From contig JAIPEI010000192.1 of NCBI GenBank assembly GCA_021737245.1, positions 1 to 6,888 on the forward strand: a stretch of DNA of 6,888 bases, written 5' to 3'. The stretch comes from Deltaproteobacteria bacterium (GTDB lineage Bacteria; Desulfobacterota; DSM-4660; Desulfatiglandales; HGW-15). Of the stretch, positions 5,672 through 6,888 are shown piece after piece (position 1 is the stretch's first letter; each line of letters starts with the position of its first letter). The position numbers were made by a program, and so were the translations under genes. The notes beneath the pieces are model-generated. The model did no database searches and was not told the origin of the DNA. It worked only from the letters and a program-made list of their open reading frames with translations.

Positions 5672-6111
5672 CGGGCCCTGCGTACACGGGACTGCATGTA
5701 CCGGTTCAAGGCTTCGTGAAGAGCGGCAGCGGCGAGATCAGCGCAGTGATCGTCCTCGCTGGGAAGGCCCCCGGCGCGCTCGCGGATCAGGTCGGGCGTG
5801 ATGTCGAGCAGCTCGTCCGGCGTTCGGCCGTGGGCCATCTCCACGGCCAGGGATCCACAGGCCACGCTGGAGCCGCACCCGTCGGTCATGAACGAGGCCC
5901 GGCGGACGCGCTCTCCCTCGAATCCGAGATAGACGGTCATGCTGTCACCGCATCCTCCGCGAATCACGGCGTAACCATCGGGGTTTTCCATGCTCCCCAT
6001 GAACCGCCGGGTCTTCCATCGTTCGAAGGCTTCGGCCCCGTAAGCCGCTTTCGTTTCCTCGAGGATTTCCCCGGTGATCTCCTTCACAAAGGCGTCAAGC
6101 TCGCTTTCCAT
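5668..6111 (-). CDS. NifU/IscU-type iron-sulfur cluster scaffold protein
   Basis: A 147-residue cytoplasmic protein with the complete IscU-type ligand set: C54 and D56 in GGCGDSM, C79 in DGCGSSVACGS, H122 and C123 in DDHCADLA. Such proteins assemble a 2Fe-2S cluster from sulfur delivered by a cysteine desulfurase and pass it to target proteins. The LPPVK motif that IscU uses to bind the HscA chaperone is replaced by LPSED just before the HC pair, so HscA/HscB-type transfer is unlikely. An extra cysteine, C85, lies close to C79. There is no C-terminal Nfu or ferredoxin-like domain as in full-length NifU. The start at 6111 is preferred over the in-frame ATG at 6126 because GAGGAG lies 7 bases before it. 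It is the first gene of a two-gene operon with rnd, joined by an ATGA overlap. No desulfurase gene is adjacent. Confidence 0.88.
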   Translation of the reverse strand: MESELDAFVKEITGEILEETKAAYGAEAFERWKTRRFMGSMENPDGYAVIRGGCGDSMTVYLGFEGERVRRASFMTDGCGSSVACGSLAVEMAHGRTPDELLDITPDLIRERAGGLPSEDDHCADLAAAALHEALNRYMQSRVRRAR

Positions 6112-6118
6112 GGACGTG

Positions 6119-6124
6119 CTCCTC
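6119..6124 (-). promoter_or_regulatory. Shine-Dalgarno site that sets the scaffold-gene start
   Basis: GAGGAG on the minus strand lies 7 bases before the ATG at 6111 and overlaps the upstream in-frame ATG at 6126. Confidence 0.65.
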
Positions 6125-6184
6125 ATCGTGTCTTCGTGGCGCCGGCCTGCGGCTGCTTCCGGAATGGCAGTGCCGGCTCATTCA

Positions 6185-6214
6185 ATTCTGCCCACCATCC
6201 TTCCCGGTTCGCAA
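6185..6214 (-). promoter_or_regulatory. Candidate promoter of the scaffold-rnd operon
   Basis: On the minus strand, TTGCGA (6209-6214), an 18-base spacer and CAGAAT (6185-6190) match sigma70 consensus at 4/6 each. The resulting leader of about 70 bases is plausible, but the match is only moderate. Confidence 0.35.
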
Positions 6215-6249
6215 GCAGAAAATCGTGCGGGGCGGCTCCTGCAAATGGA

Positions 6250-6278
6250 TTGACTTTTATTCGAGAACCCTTTTTAAT
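6250..6278 (+). promoter_or_regulatory. Strong sigma70-type promoter of greA
   Basis: TTGACT (6250-6255), a 17-base spacer and TTTAAT (6273-6278), 5/6 for both boxes, in a locally AT-rich patch. The transcript would start near 6285, about 130 bases before the greA ATG. Confidence 0.75.
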
Positions 6279-6333
6279 TCTTGTGTCGACATCGACGGAG
6301 CCGGGCAGGCCGTGTTCGGGTCGGTCCGTTGCG

Positions 6334-6391
6334 TCGCCGCATCCGTCCGCAAGAAGGCCGCCCCCCATCAGGACGAATCTCTCTGCGGCGA
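6334..6391 (+). other. Nested stem-loop in the greA leader
   Basis: TCGCCGCA (6334-6341) pairs perfectly with TGCGGCGA (6384-6391). Inside it, CGTCC (6344-6348) pairs with GGACG (6371-6375). The structure ends 11 bases before the GGAG ribosome site (6403-6406), leaving it open. No T-run follows. It could affect mRNA stability, pausing or greA feedback; this is inferred from pairing alone. Confidence 0.5.
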
Positions 6392-6416
6392 ACCTTGGGA
6401 ACGGAGATCGAAAGGC

Positions 6417-6884
6417 ATGGAAAGGATACCGATCACGAGAGAAGGGCTGGAAAAGCTCAAGATTGATCTGCACCGGCTCGAAAGTGTGGACCGTCTGGAG
6501 AACATCCGGGCCATCGAGGAAGCGCGATCCCACGGGGACATCAGCGAGAACGCCGAGTATCACGCGGCCAAGGAGCGGCAGGCATACATCGATGCGCGGA
6601 TCAAGGACCTCAAGGATTCCATCGGGCGCGCCGAGGTGATCGAGGTGGAGACCGGCCCTGCGGATCGCGTCTTTTTCGGGAAAACCGTCCTCCTGTACAA
6701 CGTGGAAAAGGACGAGGAGAGCGAGTACCAGCTCCTGGGACCGTTCGAATCCGATCCGGACCAGGGCAAGATCTCGGTTTCCTCCCCTCTGGGCAAGGCC
6801 CTGATCGGACGGGAGGTGGGCGAGGAGATCCGGGTCCGCACCCCGGGCGGCCTGCAGGCCTACGAGATCGTGGAGATCTATTGA
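6417..6884 (+). CDS. greA: Transcription elongation factor GreA
   Basis: A 155-residue cytoplasmic factor (E. coli GreA has 158) that enters the secondary channel of RNA polymerase and stimulates cleavage of backtracked RNA, rescuing stalled complexes. The N-terminal coiled-coil hairpin covers about residues 1-75, beginning MERIPITREGLEKL. Its tip GDISENAEYHAAKE carries the acidic residues D41 and E44, exactly at the E. coli numbers. The C-terminal FKBP-like domain runs from about 84 to 155, with FGKTVLLYN, SPLGKALIGREVGEEI and VRTPGG. The ATG at 6417 is the family start; GGAG lies 10 bases upstream. It is transcribed divergently from the scaffold-rnd operon. The window ends 4 bases after its stop, so any downstream partner is out of view. 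Confidence 0.96.
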   Translation: MERIPITREGLEKLKIDLHRLESVDRLENIRAIEEARSHGDISENAEYHAAKERQAYIDARIKDLKDSIGRAEVIEVETGPADRVFFGKTVLLYNVEKDEESEYQLLGPFESDPDQGKISVSSPLGKALIGREVGEEIRVRTPGGLQAYEIVEIY

Positions 6885-6888
6885 ACCC

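Larger units (their letters stand above)
6112..6416. other. Divergent regulatory region between the scaffold-rnd operon and greA
   Basis: These 305 bases hold a candidate minus-strand promoter for the scaffold-rnd operon, a strong plus-strand promoter for greA, and a greA leader of about 130 bases with a nested hairpin. I see no coding sequence here that I would defend. Confidence 0.6.

Noticed and set aside
6123..6563. A 146-codon minus-strand frame over the greA promoter and 5' end
   Set aside because: It is antisense to the conserved GreA N-terminus and overlaps the greA promoter, with no motif.
5392..6639. A 415-codon + strand frame spanning rnd, the scaffold gene and the start of greA
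   Set aside because: It crosses three real genes and their promoters, and its translation is low-complexity R/P/S/G-rich sequence.
1..6888. CRISPR array, insertion sequence, or selenocysteine-coding gene
   Set aside because: There are no regularly spaced repeats outside the MORN coding units and no transposase motifs. All the genes end at ordinary stops matching family ends (FabH excepted), with no in-frame TGA continuing into conserved sequence.

Overview
The window is 6.9 kb of GC-rich bacterial chromosome holding seven complete genes and the 3' part of an eighth. There are no mobile elements, CRISPR arrays, tRNA or rRNA genes. The gene mix suggests an anaerobic Gram-negative bacterium, most plausibly from the former Deltaproteobacteria (Desulfobacterota). 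It includes an accessory protein for selenium-dependent molybdenum hydroxylases, a NifU/IscU-type Fe-S scaffold beside RNase D, an AcuB-like CBS-ACT protein, a lipoprotein with a SPOR domain, a stand-alone fabH, and greA. The lineage is an inference from gene content, not from a marker gene.

Layout from left to right. (1) The end of yqeB (+) converges on a secreted MORN-repeat protein (-). (2) A divergent intergenic region follows, with a perfect TATAAT for the MORN gene, a near-perfect sigma70 promoter for the next gene, and a strong GC-rich inverted repeat between them. (3) A lipoprotein with a DUF799-like middle and a C-terminal SPOR domain (+) overlaps tail-to-tail with a CBS-CBS-ACT protein (-). 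(4) A second divergent region carries two good promoters back to back. (5) fabH (+), alone and with a long leader, overlaps tail-to-tail with rnd (RNase D, -). rnd is the second gene of a translationally coupled operon led by a NifU-like Fe-S scaffold gene (-). (6) A third divergent region serves that operon on one side and greA (+) on the other; the greA leader can fold into a nested hairpin.

Transcription direction alternates strictly, giving three convergent junctions, two with overlapping coding ends, and three divergent promoter regions. Apart from the scaffold-rnd pair the genes do not form one pathway: envelope functions (MORN protein, lipoprotein), lipid synthesis initiation (fabH), RNA metabolism and transcription (rnd, greA), Fe-S assembly and molybdenum enzyme maturation sit side by side. 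I see no convincing novel multi-gene system. The points most worth a second look are the DUF799-like/SPOR lipoprotein, the inverted repeat between the MORN and lipoprotein promoters, the structured greA leader, the coupled scaffold-rnd operon, and the tail and altered pocket loop of FabH.
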